Assembly: GCF_000297775.1 (NCBI RefSeq)
Contig: NZ_JH815514.1
Span: forward strand, 203,455 to 267,454
DNA: 64,000 bases
Reading direction: 5' to 3'
Source of the DNA: Sutterella wadsworthensis 2_1_59BFAA
GTDB taxonomy: Bacteria > Pseudomonadota > Gammaproteobacteria > Burkholderiales > Burkholderiaceae_F
Shown: positions 15,964 through 24,201 of the stretch, piece by piece
Position numbering within the stretch: position 1 is the stretch's first letter
How the letters are laid out: every line of letters starts with the position of its first letter
Notes under the pieces: generated by a model
What the model was told of the DNA's origin: nothing
Seen by the model: the letters and a program-made list of their open reading frames with translations, nothing else
The model's database searches: none
Program-made: the position numbers and the translations under genes

Positions 15964-17790
15964 ATGCCGCTTATCACCCTGATGAACGCCCACGCCGCCT
16001 GGGGCGACCTTCCGCTTCTTGACGATGCGGACCTCTCCATCGAACCCGGCGAACGCGTCGGTCTGATCGGCCGCAACGGCACGGGCAAGAGCACCCTGCT
16101 CTCCATCCTTGCGGGCCACACGCATCTCGACGACGGCGAACTGCGCGTGCAGGACGGCCTGCGCGTGCTGTACGTCGAGCAGGAGCCCGTCCTGCCTGAG
16201 GCAGCCAATGTCAAGGAAAGCCTCATCCTGCGCGGGAAGCTTGACAAAATCGAGGATGAGCGCGAGCACTGGCGTCGTCTGGCCAAGCTGGACGAGTGCC
16301 TGATGAAGTTCGAGCTCGATCCCGAGCGCTCGGTCGCCCGCGTGAGCGGCGGCGAGCGCAAGCGTGCGGCTCTGGCGCTCGCCTTTGCCCTCGAGCCAGA
16401 TCTTCTGCTTCTCGACGAGCCGACGAACCATCTGGACATCGTCGCCATCACGACGCTCGAAAACCTCGTCAACGCGGAATTCCGCACCCAGCGCTCGCTT
16501 GTCGTCATCACTCACGACCGTCAGTTCCTCGACAACGTCTCGAGCCGCATCATCGAGCTTGACCGAGGCGTCCTCCGCTCCTATCCCGGCAAGTTTTCCG
16601 AATACGAAAGCCGCAAGCAGGAAGAGCTTCAGGCCGAAGAGCTGGCCAACCGCCGCTTCGACAAGTTCTGGGCTCAGGAGGAAGTCTGGATCCGCAAGGG
16701 CATCGAAGCCCGCCGCACCCGCAATGAGGGCCGCGTGCGACGCCTCGAAGAACTCCGCCGACAGCGTGCCGCCCGCCGCGACCGCATGGGCAGCGTCAAC
16801 CTCAAGATCGACGCAGGCGAGAAGAGCGGCAAGATCGTCTGCGAAACGACGGACCTCTGCAAGTCCTTTGACGAACGCTCGATCGTCAGCAACCTCAACT
16901 TCAAGCTCATGCGCGGCGACCGCCTCGGCCTGATCGGTCACAACGGCGTCGGCAAGAGCACGCTGATCAAGCTCCTGCTCGGCAAGGTCGAGCCTGATTC
17001 GGGCTCCATCAAGCTCGGCACGAACCTGCAGGTCGCTTATTTCGACCAACTGAGGGAACAACTCGACTTAAGCAAGACCGTCGCCGAAACGATCTCCCCA
17101 GGTTCCGAGTGGGTGGAGATCGGCGGCCAGAAGAAGCACATCATCGCCTACATGGGTGACTTCCTTTTCCCGCCGCGACGCGTGAACGTGCCCGTGAGCT
17201 CGCTCTCCGGCGGCGAACGCAACCGCCTGCTGCTCGCCCGCCTGTTCGCCCTGCCCGCCAATCTCCTCGTGCTCGACGAGCCGACGAACGACCTCGACAT
17301 CGACTCTCTGGAGATGCTCGAACAGACGCTTGCGACCTACCCCGGCACGATCATTCTCGTCAGCCATGACCGCCGCTTCCTCGACAACGTCGTGACAGAG
17401 GTGCTCGCCCCTGAAGGCAATGGCCTCTGGCGCGAATACGTCGGCGGCTATTCGGACTGGCTTCAGCAACGTCCCGAACCCGTCGAACCTGCCGCACCCG
17501 CCGCTCCGCAGCCCAAGGCCGCAGCCAAGCCGCGCCCGCGCGACAACAAGATTCGAATGAGCTACAAGGAAACGCAGGAGCTCGAACGCCTACCCAAGCT
17601 CATTGAAGACCTTGAGGCCGAACAGGCCGCCCTGATGGAGGCGATGAGCGCCCCCGACTACCACACGAAGTCCGTTGAGGAGCTTCGCAAGGACGCCGAA
17701 CGCGCCAAGGCGATCGAGGATGAAATCGCTTCCAGTTACGAGCGCTGGGAGGCGCTCGAGGAAAAGCGCCAGCTCGCAGAGAATCAATAA
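15964..17790 (+). CDS. uup: ABC-F family ATPase Uup
   Basis: 608 residues with two fused ATP-binding cassettes and no membrane segments. Walker A motifs are GRNGTGKST and GHNGVGKST, signatures are VSGGERKRAALA and LSGGERNRLLLA, and Walker B are LLLDEPTNHLD and LVLDEPTNDLD. The linker contains ARRTRNEGRVRRLEELR, typical of Uup, and a C-terminal coiled coil (about residues 530-608) follows a Pro/Ala-rich spacer. ABC-F proteins act on ribosomes; Uup has also been tied to replication-fork repair and transposon excision. A strong terminator follows. Confidence 0.93.
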   Translation: MPLITLMNAHAAWGDLPLLDDADLSIEPGERVGLIGRNGTGKSTLLSILAGHTHLDDGELRVQDGLRVLYVEQEPVLPEAANVKESLILRGKLDKIEDEREHWRRLAKLDECLMKFELDPERSVARVSGGERKRAALALAFALEPDLLLLDEPTNHLDIVAITTLENLVNAEFRTQRSLVVITHDRQFLDNVSSRIIELDRGVLRSYPGKFSEYESRKQEELQAEELANRRFDKFWAQEEVWIRKGIEARRTRNEGRVRRLEELRRQRAARRDRMGSVNLKIDAGEKSGKIVCETTDLCKSFDERSIVSNLNFKLMRGDRLGLIGHNGVGKSTLIKLLLGKVEPDSGSIKLGTNLQVAYFDQLREQLDLSKTVAETISPGSEWVEIGGQKKHIIAYMGDFLFPPRRVNVPVSSLSGGERNRLLLARLFALPANLLVLDEPTNDLDIDSLEMLEQTLATYPGTIILVSHDRRFLDNVVTEVLAPEGNGLWREYVGGYSDWLQQRPEPVEPAAPAAPQPKAAAKPRPRDNKIRMSYKETQELERLPKLIEDLEAEQAALMEAMSAPDYHTKSVEELRKDAERAKAIEDEIASSYERWEALEEKRQLAENQ

Positions 17791-17820
17791 CGGACGATCC
17801 GCTTCGCCGCACGATTGCCA

Positions 17821-17867
17821 ACGCCCCATTAATCTAAGGGTTATCCCTTAAATTAATGGGGCGTTTT
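17821..17867 (+). terminator. Terminator of uup
   Basis: A 20-base stem with one mismatch (ACGCCCCATT start at 17821; complementary arm ends at about 17863) and a 4-base loop, followed by TTTTC. Confidence 0.85.
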
Positions 17868-17949
17868 CGTGCGTCCGCTTTGATATTTTTAGGGGTGCGA
17901 TTTTTTTTCAGACCTCACCTGAGAGGCCGTCCATCAGGAGAAAGCCATC

Positions 17950-19779
17950 GTGCCCGAACAATCGTCTGCCAAGCCGTCCTTTGGCCTTGAGAACTTCACC
18001 ACGCTCCCCCAGCTTCTGGTCAACAGCGTGGAGCGATACGGCGAGCGGGAGGCCCTCCGACAATTCGACAAGGAAACCAAAAGCTGGCACAGCCTGAGCT
18101 ACGCCCAGCTGATGGTCCGCGTCATGGAGTGGCGCAGAGCCTACGCCGCCATGAACCTTGAGCGCGGCACCCGCATCGGCATCCTGATGCCCAACAGCAT
18201 CGACCATGCCTGCGCCGATCAGGCGGCTCTGGCCAACGGCCTCGTTCCCGTGCCCCTGCACGCTATCGACACGCCGGGCGCCAGCGCCTTCATTCTTTCC
18301 GACAGCAGGGCGAAGGTCCTCGTCACGAACAAGCTGACGCGCTGGAAGCAGATCAAGGCCGCAGGCGGCGACCTTCAGGACCTGACGGCCGTGATCATCA
18401 CCGAAGACGAGGTCGACGACGAGACCGGCATGGTCAGAGGCCTCTCCGAGTGGCTTGCCGCAGGCACGCACGTCGTCGAGCTGCCTGAAGGCCCGAAGGA
18501 GGACGACCTCGCGGGCATCGTCTACACGTCGGGCACCACGGGCCGCCCCAAGGGCGTCATGCTCACGCACGGCAACATCGTGAGCAACGTGAAGGCCACG
18601 CTCGAGTGCGTCTTCCCGCAGGTGGGCGACATCTTCCTCTCCTTTCTGCCGCTTTCTCACACGTTCGAGCGAACGGCAGGCTACTATCTCGCGCTTGCCA
18701 CGGGCTGCACCATCGCCTACAACCGCTCGGTCCTGCTTCTGGCCGACGATCTCAAGACGATCCGCCCGACGGTGATCATCTCCGTGCCCCGCGTCTACGA
18801 GCGCATCTTCGCTCGCGTTCATGACAAGCTCAAGAAGTCCAGGCCTGCGGCCCGCTACCTCTTCGACTGGGCCGTTGAAATCGGCTGGCGCGACTTCTGC
18901 CGCCGCAATCATCTTCCCGTGGAGCACACGGGCAGGGCCTGGCTCGACGGCCTGATGCGTCCTCTCGTGCGCAAGGTCTCGTCCACGCTGCTCGACCAAT
19001 TCGGCGGGAGGCTCCGCATTGCCATTTCCGGCGGCGCCGCCCTCAGCAGCAAGGTCGCCCGCACGTTCTGCGGCCTCGGCCTTCCCATCATTCAGGGCTA
19101 CGGCATGACGGAAGCGAGCCCGATCATCGCGGGCAACAACCGCACGCTCAATCAGCCCAACACTGTGGGCAAGCCCTTCAACAACGTCGAGGTTCGCCTC
19201 GGCGAGGGGGATGAGATCCAGATCAAGGGGCCGAGCATCACTCGCGGCTACTGGAACCGACCCGACGCCACCGCCGACGCCTTTACGGAAGACGGCTGGT
19301 TCCGTACGGGCGACGTGGGCGGCTTCAATGAACTCGGCCTTCTGAGCATCAAGGGACGCATCAAGGAAATCATCGTGACGAGTACGGGCGAAAAGGTGCC
19401 GCCCGCCGACCTTGAGGCCGCGATCGAAACCGATCCCCTCTTCTCCCAGTGCTACGTCATCGGCGAAAACCGTCCGTACCTGAGCCTCATCACCGTCGTG
19501 AATCCCGATGAATGGGCCTCGTTTGCGAAGTCCTGCGGCGTCGATCCCGCCGATCCCGCCAGCCTCGACAATCCTTCCGTGAAGACTGCGGCCCTCAAGC
19601 GCGCCAAGACGGCGGCGGGCGAATTCCCGCATTACGCGCTGCCGCGCGCCGTCGTGCTCACGCAGGAGCCTTGGACGATCGAAAACGGCCTCATCACGCC
19701 GACTCTCAAGCTCAAACGCGGTCCGCTCTCAAAGAAATTCGCGAACGTCATCGCGCAGCTCTACGCCACGCACGGCTGA
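17950..19779 (+). CDS. Long-chain fatty acid-CoA ligase (AMP-forming)
   Basis: 609 residues from the GTG at 17950, with AGGAG about 9 bases upstream. A member of the acyl-adenylate ligase superfamily: the P-loop is YTSGTTGRPKGVMLTHGN, then QGYGMTEASPI (adenine-binding motif), WFRTGDVG and IKGRIKEIIVTSTGEKVPP with its conserved lysine region. Length and the FLPLSHTFERTAGYY segment match the long-chain FAA1/FadD15-like group rather than acetyl-CoA synthetase. It would activate fatty acids at the membrane for phospholipid use or degradation. No other beta-oxidation gene is nearby. No transmembrane helix is evident. Confidence 0.88.
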   Translation: MPEQSSAKPSFGLENFTTLPQLLVNSVERYGEREALRQFDKETKSWHSLSYAQLMVRVMEWRRAYAAMNLERGTRIGILMPNSIDHACADQAALANGLVPVPLHAIDTPGASAFILSDSRAKVLVTNKLTRWKQIKAAGGDLQDLTAVIITEDEVDDETGMVRGLSEWLAAGTHVVELPEGPKEDDLAGIVYTSGTTGRPKGVMLTHGNIVSNVKATLECVFPQVGDIFLSFLPLSHTFERTAGYYLALATGCTIAYNRSVLLLADDLKTIRPTVIISVPRVYERIFARVHDKLKKSRPAARYLFDWAVEIGWRDFCRRNHLPVEHTGRAWLDGLMRPLVRKVSSTLLDQFGGRLRIAISGGAALSSKVARTFCGLGLPIIQGYGMTEASPIIAGNNRTLNQPNTVGKPFNNVEVRLGEGDEIQIKGPSITRGYWNRPDATADAFTEDGWFRTGDVGGFNELGLLSIKGRIKEIIVTSTGEKVPPADLEAAIETDPLFSQCYVIGENRPYLSLITVVNPDEWASFAKSCGVDPADPASLDNPSVKTAALKRAKTAAGEFPHYALPRAVVLTQEPWTIENGLITPTLKLKRGPLSKKFANVIAQLYATHG

Positions 19780-19800
19780 TCCTGCAGACGGCGGCAGTCG

Positions 19801-19830
19801 GGAGGCGTGCTTTGCAGGCACGCCTCTTAA
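19801..19830 (+). terminator. Hairpin after the acyl-CoA ligase gene
   Basis: GGAGGCGTGC and GCACGCCTC pair around TTTGCAG. Only a short T-pair follows, so this is a weak terminator at best. Confidence 0.45.
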
Positions 19831-19853
19831 GCCTGCGCCCTCCCCGCCTCTTG

Positions 19854-19859
19854 TACAAT
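19854..19859 (+). promoter_or_regulatory. Possible -10 box upstream of the radical SAM gene
   Basis: TACAAT lies 35 bases before the chosen ATG at 19894. No good -35 hexamer is found at the usual spacing. If real, it rules out the upstream ATG at 19858 as a start. Confidence 0.35.
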
Positions 19860-19893
19860 GGCGCAACCAAAGTTTTCAGCTATTCCCACACAC

Positions 19894-21210
19894 ATGAGCA
19901 CGACAAGCTACAAACCCCAGCCCAGGGAACTTCTGCCGGAATGGATGATCGGCATGACGGACCGCATCATGGACTTCTACACGAAGCGCTACCTGCACTG
20001 CGACCCCGTCATTCTCAAGAATCCGCCACCTCCACAGGACGGACACAAGTACCTGCTGTACGCACACATTCCGTTCTGCCACACCCTGTGCTCGTACTGC
20101 ACCTTCCACCGCTTCCTCTTCAAGGAGCATGTGGCGCGCGCGTACTTCGTGAATCTTCGCAAGGAAATGGACTACGTCAAGGCCCTCGGCTATGACTTCC
20201 ATTCCATGTACGTCGGCGGCGGCACGACCACCATCATCGAGGAAGAGCTCATCAAGACGCTCGAGCACGCCCGCAAGCTTTTCCCGTCGATCAAGGAAAT
20301 TTCCTGCGAAACCGACCCTCAGATCATCACGACGCCGCAGTTCCGCAACCTGAAGGGCCTCGTCGACCGCATGTCGATCGGCGTGCAGAGCTTCAACGAC
20401 GACCTGCTCAAGCTTTCCGAACGCTATGAGAAGTTCGGCTCAGGCGAACAGATCTTCGAGCGCCTGCAGTATGCCCAGGAACTCTTCCCGACCTGCAACA
20501 TCGACATGATGTTCGGCTTCCGCGGCCAGACGCTCGACATGCTGCACGAAGACATGGAGAAGATCTGGAAGCTCAATCCGCGTCAGGTCACGACCTACCC
20601 GCTCATGGTCACGTCCCAGACCCGCAAGAGCGTGAAGAACGTCATCGCCGCCAGCGGCAACCAGCTTGCCGACCAGTACCGCGTCATTCTCGACACGCTC
20701 GGCTCGCGCTACAACCACCTGACGTCCTGGACGTTCGGCCGTACGCACGACGAAGGCTTCGACGAATACGTGGTCGACTATGACGAGTACCTCGGCGTGG
20801 GTTCCGGCGCGTTCAGCTTCCTCAACGACAGCCTCTACGTCAATACGTTCAGCCTGCGCCGCTACAACGAGCGAATCGCCGCCGGCAACACGGGCGTGGA
20901 ACGCCGCCGCCAGTTCGACAAGCACGCGATCCTCCAGTACCGACTGATGCTCGGCTTGTTCTCCCACCGCTTGTCCCGCAAGTACTTCCGCGAAGTGCAC
21001 GGCGTGAATCTCGACCGTACGCTCATGAAGGAAATGCTCGCGCTGCGCGTGGCGGGCGCCATCAAGGACGACCCGAACGATCCGGACAACATCATCGTGA
21101 CCGACGGCGGCAAGTTCCTCGGCCTCGTCATGATGAAGGCCTTCTACTCGGCCATGGACAACGTTCGCGCCGAACTGCGCCAGCCCCTGAAGGAAGAGGA
21201 CTACTCCTGA
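19894..21210 (+). CDS. Radical SAM protein, coproporphyrinogen III oxidase (HemN)-like
   Basis: 438 residues from MSTTSYKPQP. The radical SAM cluster motif CHTLCSYC (Cys62, Cys66, Cys69) sits in a HemN-type context, AHIPFCHTLCSYCTFHR. It is followed by MYVGGGTTTI, RMSIGVQSFND and IDMMFGFRGQT, all features of the HemN/HemW/HutW superfamily. Candidate roles are oxygen-independent coproporphyrinogen oxidation, heme trafficking or anaerobic heme opening; the sequence does not decide. It is not HydE or HydG, whose motif contexts differ. An upstream ATG at 19858 overlaps a -10-like sequence. It lies 464 bases before the hydrogenase genes, beyond a terminator. Confidence 0.82.
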   Translation: MSTTSYKPQPRELLPEWMIGMTDRIMDFYTKRYLHCDPVILKNPPPPQDGHKYLLYAHIPFCHTLCSYCTFHRFLFKEHVARAYFVNLRKEMDYVKALGYDFHSMYVGGGTTTIIEEELIKTLEHARKLFPSIKEISCETDPQIITTPQFRNLKGLVDRMSIGVQSFNDDLLKLSERYEKFGSGEQIFERLQYAQELFPTCNIDMMFGFRGQTLDMLHEDMEKIWKLNPRQVTTYPLMVTSQTRKSVKNVIAASGNQLADQYRVILDTLGSRYNHLTSWTFGRTHDEGFDEYVVDYDEYLGVGSGAFSFLNDSLYVNTFSLRRYNERIAAGNTGVERRRQFDKHAILQYRLMLGLFSHRLSRKYFREVHGVNLDRTLMKEMLALRVAGAIKDDPNDPDNIIVTDGGKFLGLVMMKAFYSAMDNVRAELRQPLKEEDYS

Positions 21211-21262
21211 TCCGGCTGAATCGGCCGCCCTCAGAGCCCGATCTTCGCGAATCCCTTTGAAC

Positions 21263-21303
21263 AAAGGCCCCGAAGGATGAAAATCCCTCGGGGCCTTTCT
21301 GTT
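21263..21303 (+). terminator. Terminator of the radical SAM gene
   Basis: Arms AAAGGCCCCGA (21263-21273) and TCGGGGCCTTT (21288-21298), followed by CTGTTTC. Confidence 0.8.
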
Positions 21304-21674
21304 TCAAACGACCGAAAGCTCCACGGCACAGGCCTCTTGAAGGCTTAAATTAGACTGAGTGTAAGCAAGACCGAACGCCGATTGACAAATGTTAACGATT
21401 TGCGGTTTTTCCTACGTTTTCGTCAAAAACTACCCTATCAGGATTAGCGACTACTACTTTTAGGTAGATTACATTAGCGGTTAACCCCTTAAAATGCGAA
21501 GCGTGTTTCACCGTGAGCGCCCGGGTCTTGCTGTACCCGTCGCTTTCGTTTCAAAAAATTCAGCACGCCCGAAACCGTTCTTGTCATCCCCCGAGCACTG
21601 CGTCTCACAGTCTCTGGCAAGGACGTGCAAGGCAAGGAGCTTCCTGAGTTCCGCTGATTCTGGAGAGTTTTTCA
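21304..21674 (+). promoter_or_regulatory. Upstream region of the hydrogenase operon with an FNR-like site
   Basis: A 371-base non-coding region. TTGAC-AAAT-GTTAA at 21382-21395 resembles the FNR/CRP-family consensus TTGAT-N4-ATCAA at 7 of 10 positions. Further down are GGTTAACC (21479-21486) and a possible -10 TAAAAT (21490-21495). The last ~180 bases would be untranslated leader, with GGAGAG 8 bases before the hydA ATG. An in-frame reading through this leader is not protein-like. Anaerobic control by an FNR-type regulator is an inference. Confidence 0.4.
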
Positions 21675-23033
21675 ATGTCCAACAATACGATCAAGGTTCG
21701 TACGTTCAACCCCGGCGCCGGCGCCTACGGGGAGGACGGACCCGCCTACCAGGGTAATCTCCGAAAGGGAGAACTCCGCGGCATCATCCACATCAACAAG
21801 GAACACTGCGTCGGCTGCGACACGTGCTCCAAGTTCTGCCCTGTCAACGCCATTGAAGGCGGCCTCGGTGCCAAGCACCACATCATCGAAGACGCCTGCC
21901 TTTACTGCGGCCAGTGCCTGATCGCCTGCCCGTTCGACGCCATCGAACAGATGAGCTTTGTCGACCAGGTCGAAAAGGTTCTCGCCGACAAGTCCCGCCT
22001 CTGCGTCGCCCATCCGTCTCCCGCCGTCCGCGTCTCCATCTGCGAAGAATTCGGCGGCAAGCCCGGCGAACTCACTACGGAACAGCTTTCCAACGCCCTC
22101 GAAGCCGTCGGCTTCCAGGTCTACGACTGCAACAGCACGGCTGACCAGACGATCCTTGAAGAAGGTACGGAATTCGTCAAGAAGGCCCGCTACTGGCTCC
22201 TCGGCGAACGCAGCGAAGAAGTGAACGAAATGGCCGAACATCCGTTCCCGCACTTCACGTCCTGCTGCCCGGCTTGGGTCAAGAACATGGAAACGAACCA
22301 TGCCGACCTGATCCCGCACGTCTCCACCGCCAAGTCCCCGCTCCAGATGGGCGGCGCCCTTGCCAAGACCTGGGGTGCCAAGTTCCTCTGGAAGTGCGAC
22401 CCGCGCAAGATCTTCTTCGTCTCCGTCACGCCGTGCACGGCCAAGATCTTCGAAGCCGCTCGTCCGGAAATGAACCAGGGCTGGCACTGGGCCAAGGAAC
22501 AGGGCATGATCCCGGCCGACGCTCCGTCCTATCAGGACATCGACGCCTGCCTTACGGCTCGTGATCTCGCCGAACTCTTCCGTCGCAAGGGCGTCAACCC
22601 GCTCAAGATGGACAAGAAGCGCGAACGCGGCACGCTCGAAATCTACACCGGCGCCGGCACGATCTTCGGCGTTTCCGGCGGCGTTATGGAAGCTGCCCTG
22701 CGTACGGCCTACTTCGTCCTCTCCGGCGAAGAGCTCAAGAACGCCGACATCGAAATCGTCCGCGGCCACAACAACGCCATCGTTGAAGCCACGATCCCCG
22801 TTCCCATCAAGGCCAAGGGCGGCCAGACCGTCGACATCCGCATCTGCGTTGTCAACGGCGCCAACCAGGGTCTCGAGGAAGTCCTCCATCGCGTTCGCCT
22901 CGACAAGAACCGCTACCACTTCATCGAAGTGATGAACTGCCCGGGCGGCTGTGTCAACGGCGGCGGCCAGCCGGTCCAGCCGGTCGGCACCGCTTGGCTC
23001 AACCCGACGCTTCCGCTCCCGCTGCGTGCCTAA
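21675..23033 (+). CDS. hydA: [FeFe] hydrogenase catalytic (large) subunit
   Basis: 452 residues, similar in plan to the Desulfovibrio-type large subunit. Two [4Fe-4S] ferredoxin motifs are intact: Cys45/48/51/55 and Cys75/78/81/85. The H-cluster motifs follow: TSCCPAW (Cys197 ligand, Cys198 proton-relay position), TPCTAKIFE (Cys254, Lys257, Glu260) and EVMNCPGGCVNGGGQP (Cys422, Cys426). GTIFGVSGGVMEAALR matches the family between them. The second motif is normally MPCxxK, so Thr252 replaces a usually conserved Met. No signal peptide: export would ride on the small subunit. Codon bias is strong, as in metK. First gene of hydA-hydB-cytochrome b. Confidence 0.95.
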   Translation: MSNNTIKVRTFNPGAGAYGEDGPAYQGNLRKGELRGIIHINKEHCVGCDTCSKFCPVNAIEGGLGAKHHIIEDACLYCGQCLIACPFDAIEQMSFVDQVEKVLADKSRLCVAHPSPAVRVSICEEFGGKPGELTTEQLSNALEAVGFQVYDCNSTADQTILEEGTEFVKKARYWLLGERSEEVNEMAEHPFPHFTSCCPAWVKNMETNHADLIPHVSTAKSPLQMGGALAKTWGAKFLWKCDPRKIFFVSVTPCTAKIFEAARPEMNQGWHWAKEQGMIPADAPSYQDIDACLTARDLAELFRRKGVNPLKMDKKRERGTLEIYTGAGTIFGVSGGVMEAALRTAYFVLSGEELKNADIEIVRGHNNAIVEATIPVPIKAKGGQTVDIRICVVNGANQGLEEVLHRVRLDKNRYHFIEVMNCPGGCVNGGGQPVQPVGTAWLNPTLPLPLRA

Positions 23034-23055
23034 TTTTTTCGCAAGGAATTAGATA

Positions 23056-23412
23056 ATGTTCTCTGAAAATTACGACTACGCCGAGCGTCCTGCTGCCTTG
23101 ATCCTGGGTCGCCGCGGTTTTCTTAAGGTCACCGGTCTCTGCGTTGCCGCCGTTGCTGTCTGCGGCTACGCCATCGGCGACCTCGTTGCCCGTCGTGGTG
23201 TGATCATCAAGGCCCGTCAGGCTGGTCTCTACAAGGACGACAAGCTCTGCCAGGCTCTCGGTCTGACGTCCTCCCACCAGAACCCGACCGTGATGCAGAT
23301 CTACAAGGACTTCGGTGCCAAGCCCACCGATCACCACATGCACGAACTGCTCCACACCCATTACTATCCGCGCACGATGCTCGCGTCCCTGACGGAGGCC
23401 AACCATGGCTAA
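23056..23412 (+). CDS. hydB: [FeFe] hydrogenase small subunit with Tat signal
   Basis: 118 residues. The N-terminal LGRRGFLKVTGLCVAAVAV (Arg19-Arg20, then a hydrophobic stretch) is a twin-arginine export signal. The remainder (AGLYKDDKLCQALGLTSS, NPTVMQIYKDF, HELLHTHYYPR) matches the small-subunit domain that wraps the catalytic subunit in periplasmic [FeFe] hydrogenases. It carries no Fe-S motif of its own. By analogy with Desulfovibrio it would carry the folded large subunit across the membrane. It starts 22 bases after hydA with AAGGAA upstream, and its last 8 bases overlap the cytochrome gene. Confidence 0.9.
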   Translation: MFSENYDYAERPAALILGRRGFLKVTGLCVAAVAVCGYAIGDLVARRGVIIKARQAGLYKDDKLCQALGLTSSHQNPTVMQIYKDFGAKPTDHHMHELLHTHYYPRTMLASLTEANHG

Positions 23413-24073
23413 CAATCGCATTCTTCGTTTCCACGCCCCTGACAAGGTGTTCCACTCGGTCAACGCGATCACGTGGTTCGCCCTTCTCTTCACCGGCGTT
23501 TACGTCTACTTCTGCGAACCGGAAGCCGCCTGCGCTGAAGCCACGATGCTCGCTCACCTGATCCTGGGCGTCGTGTTCACGTTCAACCTTCTGGGCTTCA
23601 TCGTGCTCGCTCCGGACCGTTTTGCCCTCATTCTCCGCGCCTGCCTTGAATGGGACCGCAACACGATCTTCTGGTTCCGCAACTTCGGCGGCTATCCGCG
23701 CCGCTTCTTCAAGATCCCGTTCGGCCCGGTGGAAGTTCCGCCGCAGGGTCGCTACAACGGCGGTCAGAAGGCTTCCTACCTCCTGTTCATGGGCATGATT
23801 GCCGCCCTGACGGTCACGGGCTGGATGCTCTGGATCGGTGCTCCGCTCCTCGGCAAGGCCGTGTTCCTCTGGACGTTCTACTTCCATGTCTGGGGTTCCA
23901 TCATCGTCTCCGTGCTGGTCGTCTGCGCCCACATCCCGCTTGCTCTGCTCTCCATGGAGCACTTCAAGGGCATCTGGCGCCTCGGCCCGGGCACCATCTC
24001 TGTTGAAGCTGCTGAACATCACGCTCCGCTCTGGTTCGAACGTGACGTCATCCGCACCAACATTGAAAAGTAA
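23405..24073 (+). CDS. Cytochrome b561/FdnI-type membrane subunit of the hydrogenase
   Basis: 222 residues with about four transmembrane helices (near 18-36, 48-68, 120-140 and 150-175). Histidines in or beside helices (His10/His17, AHLILGVVF, FYFHVWGS and CAHIPLALLSMEHFKG) fit the di-heme cytochrome b pattern of formate dehydrogenase gamma subunits and [NiFe]-hydrogenase cytochrome b. It would pass electrons between the periplasmic hydrogenase and the quinone pool. It overlaps hydB by 8 bases, so assembly as one complex is likely. The direction of electron flow is inferred to be H2 uptake, not shown. Confidence 0.87.
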   Translation: MANNRILRFHAPDKVFHSVNAITWFALLFTGVYVYFCEPEAACAEATMLAHLILGVVFTFNLLGFIVLAPDRFALILRACLEWDRNTIFWFRNFGGYPRRFFKIPFGPVEVPPQGRYNGGQKASYLLFMGMIAALTVTGWMLWIGAPLLGKAVFLWTFYFHVWGSIIVSVLVVCAHIPLALLSMEHFKGIWRLGPGTISVEAAEHHAPLWFERDVIRTNIEK

Positions 24074-24141
24074 AAATCACGCGGATCGCCTGATCTGCAA
24101 TGTGATATAACGGAAGGCAGTCCTCCGGACTGCTTCTCCGA

Positions 24142-24178
24142 CAAGACCGGATAAGCATGCTTGTCCGGTCTTTTTTTG
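24142..24178 (+). terminator. Terminator between the hydrogenase structural genes and hydF
   Basis: Arms AAGACCGGA (24143-24151) and TCCGGTCTT (24163-24171), followed by seven T in all. It lies 24 bases before the hydF ATG, so hydF either has its own promoter or depends on read-through. Confidence 0.85.
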
Positions 24179-24201
24179 CCCCTGCGGACTTGAAAAAAAT
24201 C

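Noticed and set aside
19894-21210. Radical SAM gene considered as HydE or HydG
   Set aside because: The cluster context and GGGTTTI motif are HemN-type, and the C-terminal part does not resemble the hydrogenase maturases.
21494-21674. Small open frame in the hydA leader
   Set aside because: Composition is not protein-like, it lacks a ribosome site and it simply overlaps the start of hydA in another frame.
24157-24201. N-terminal extension of HydF
   Set aside because: The upstream start codon is inside a strong terminator hairpin, and the protein family starts near MVETPKGLRLHIGLFG.
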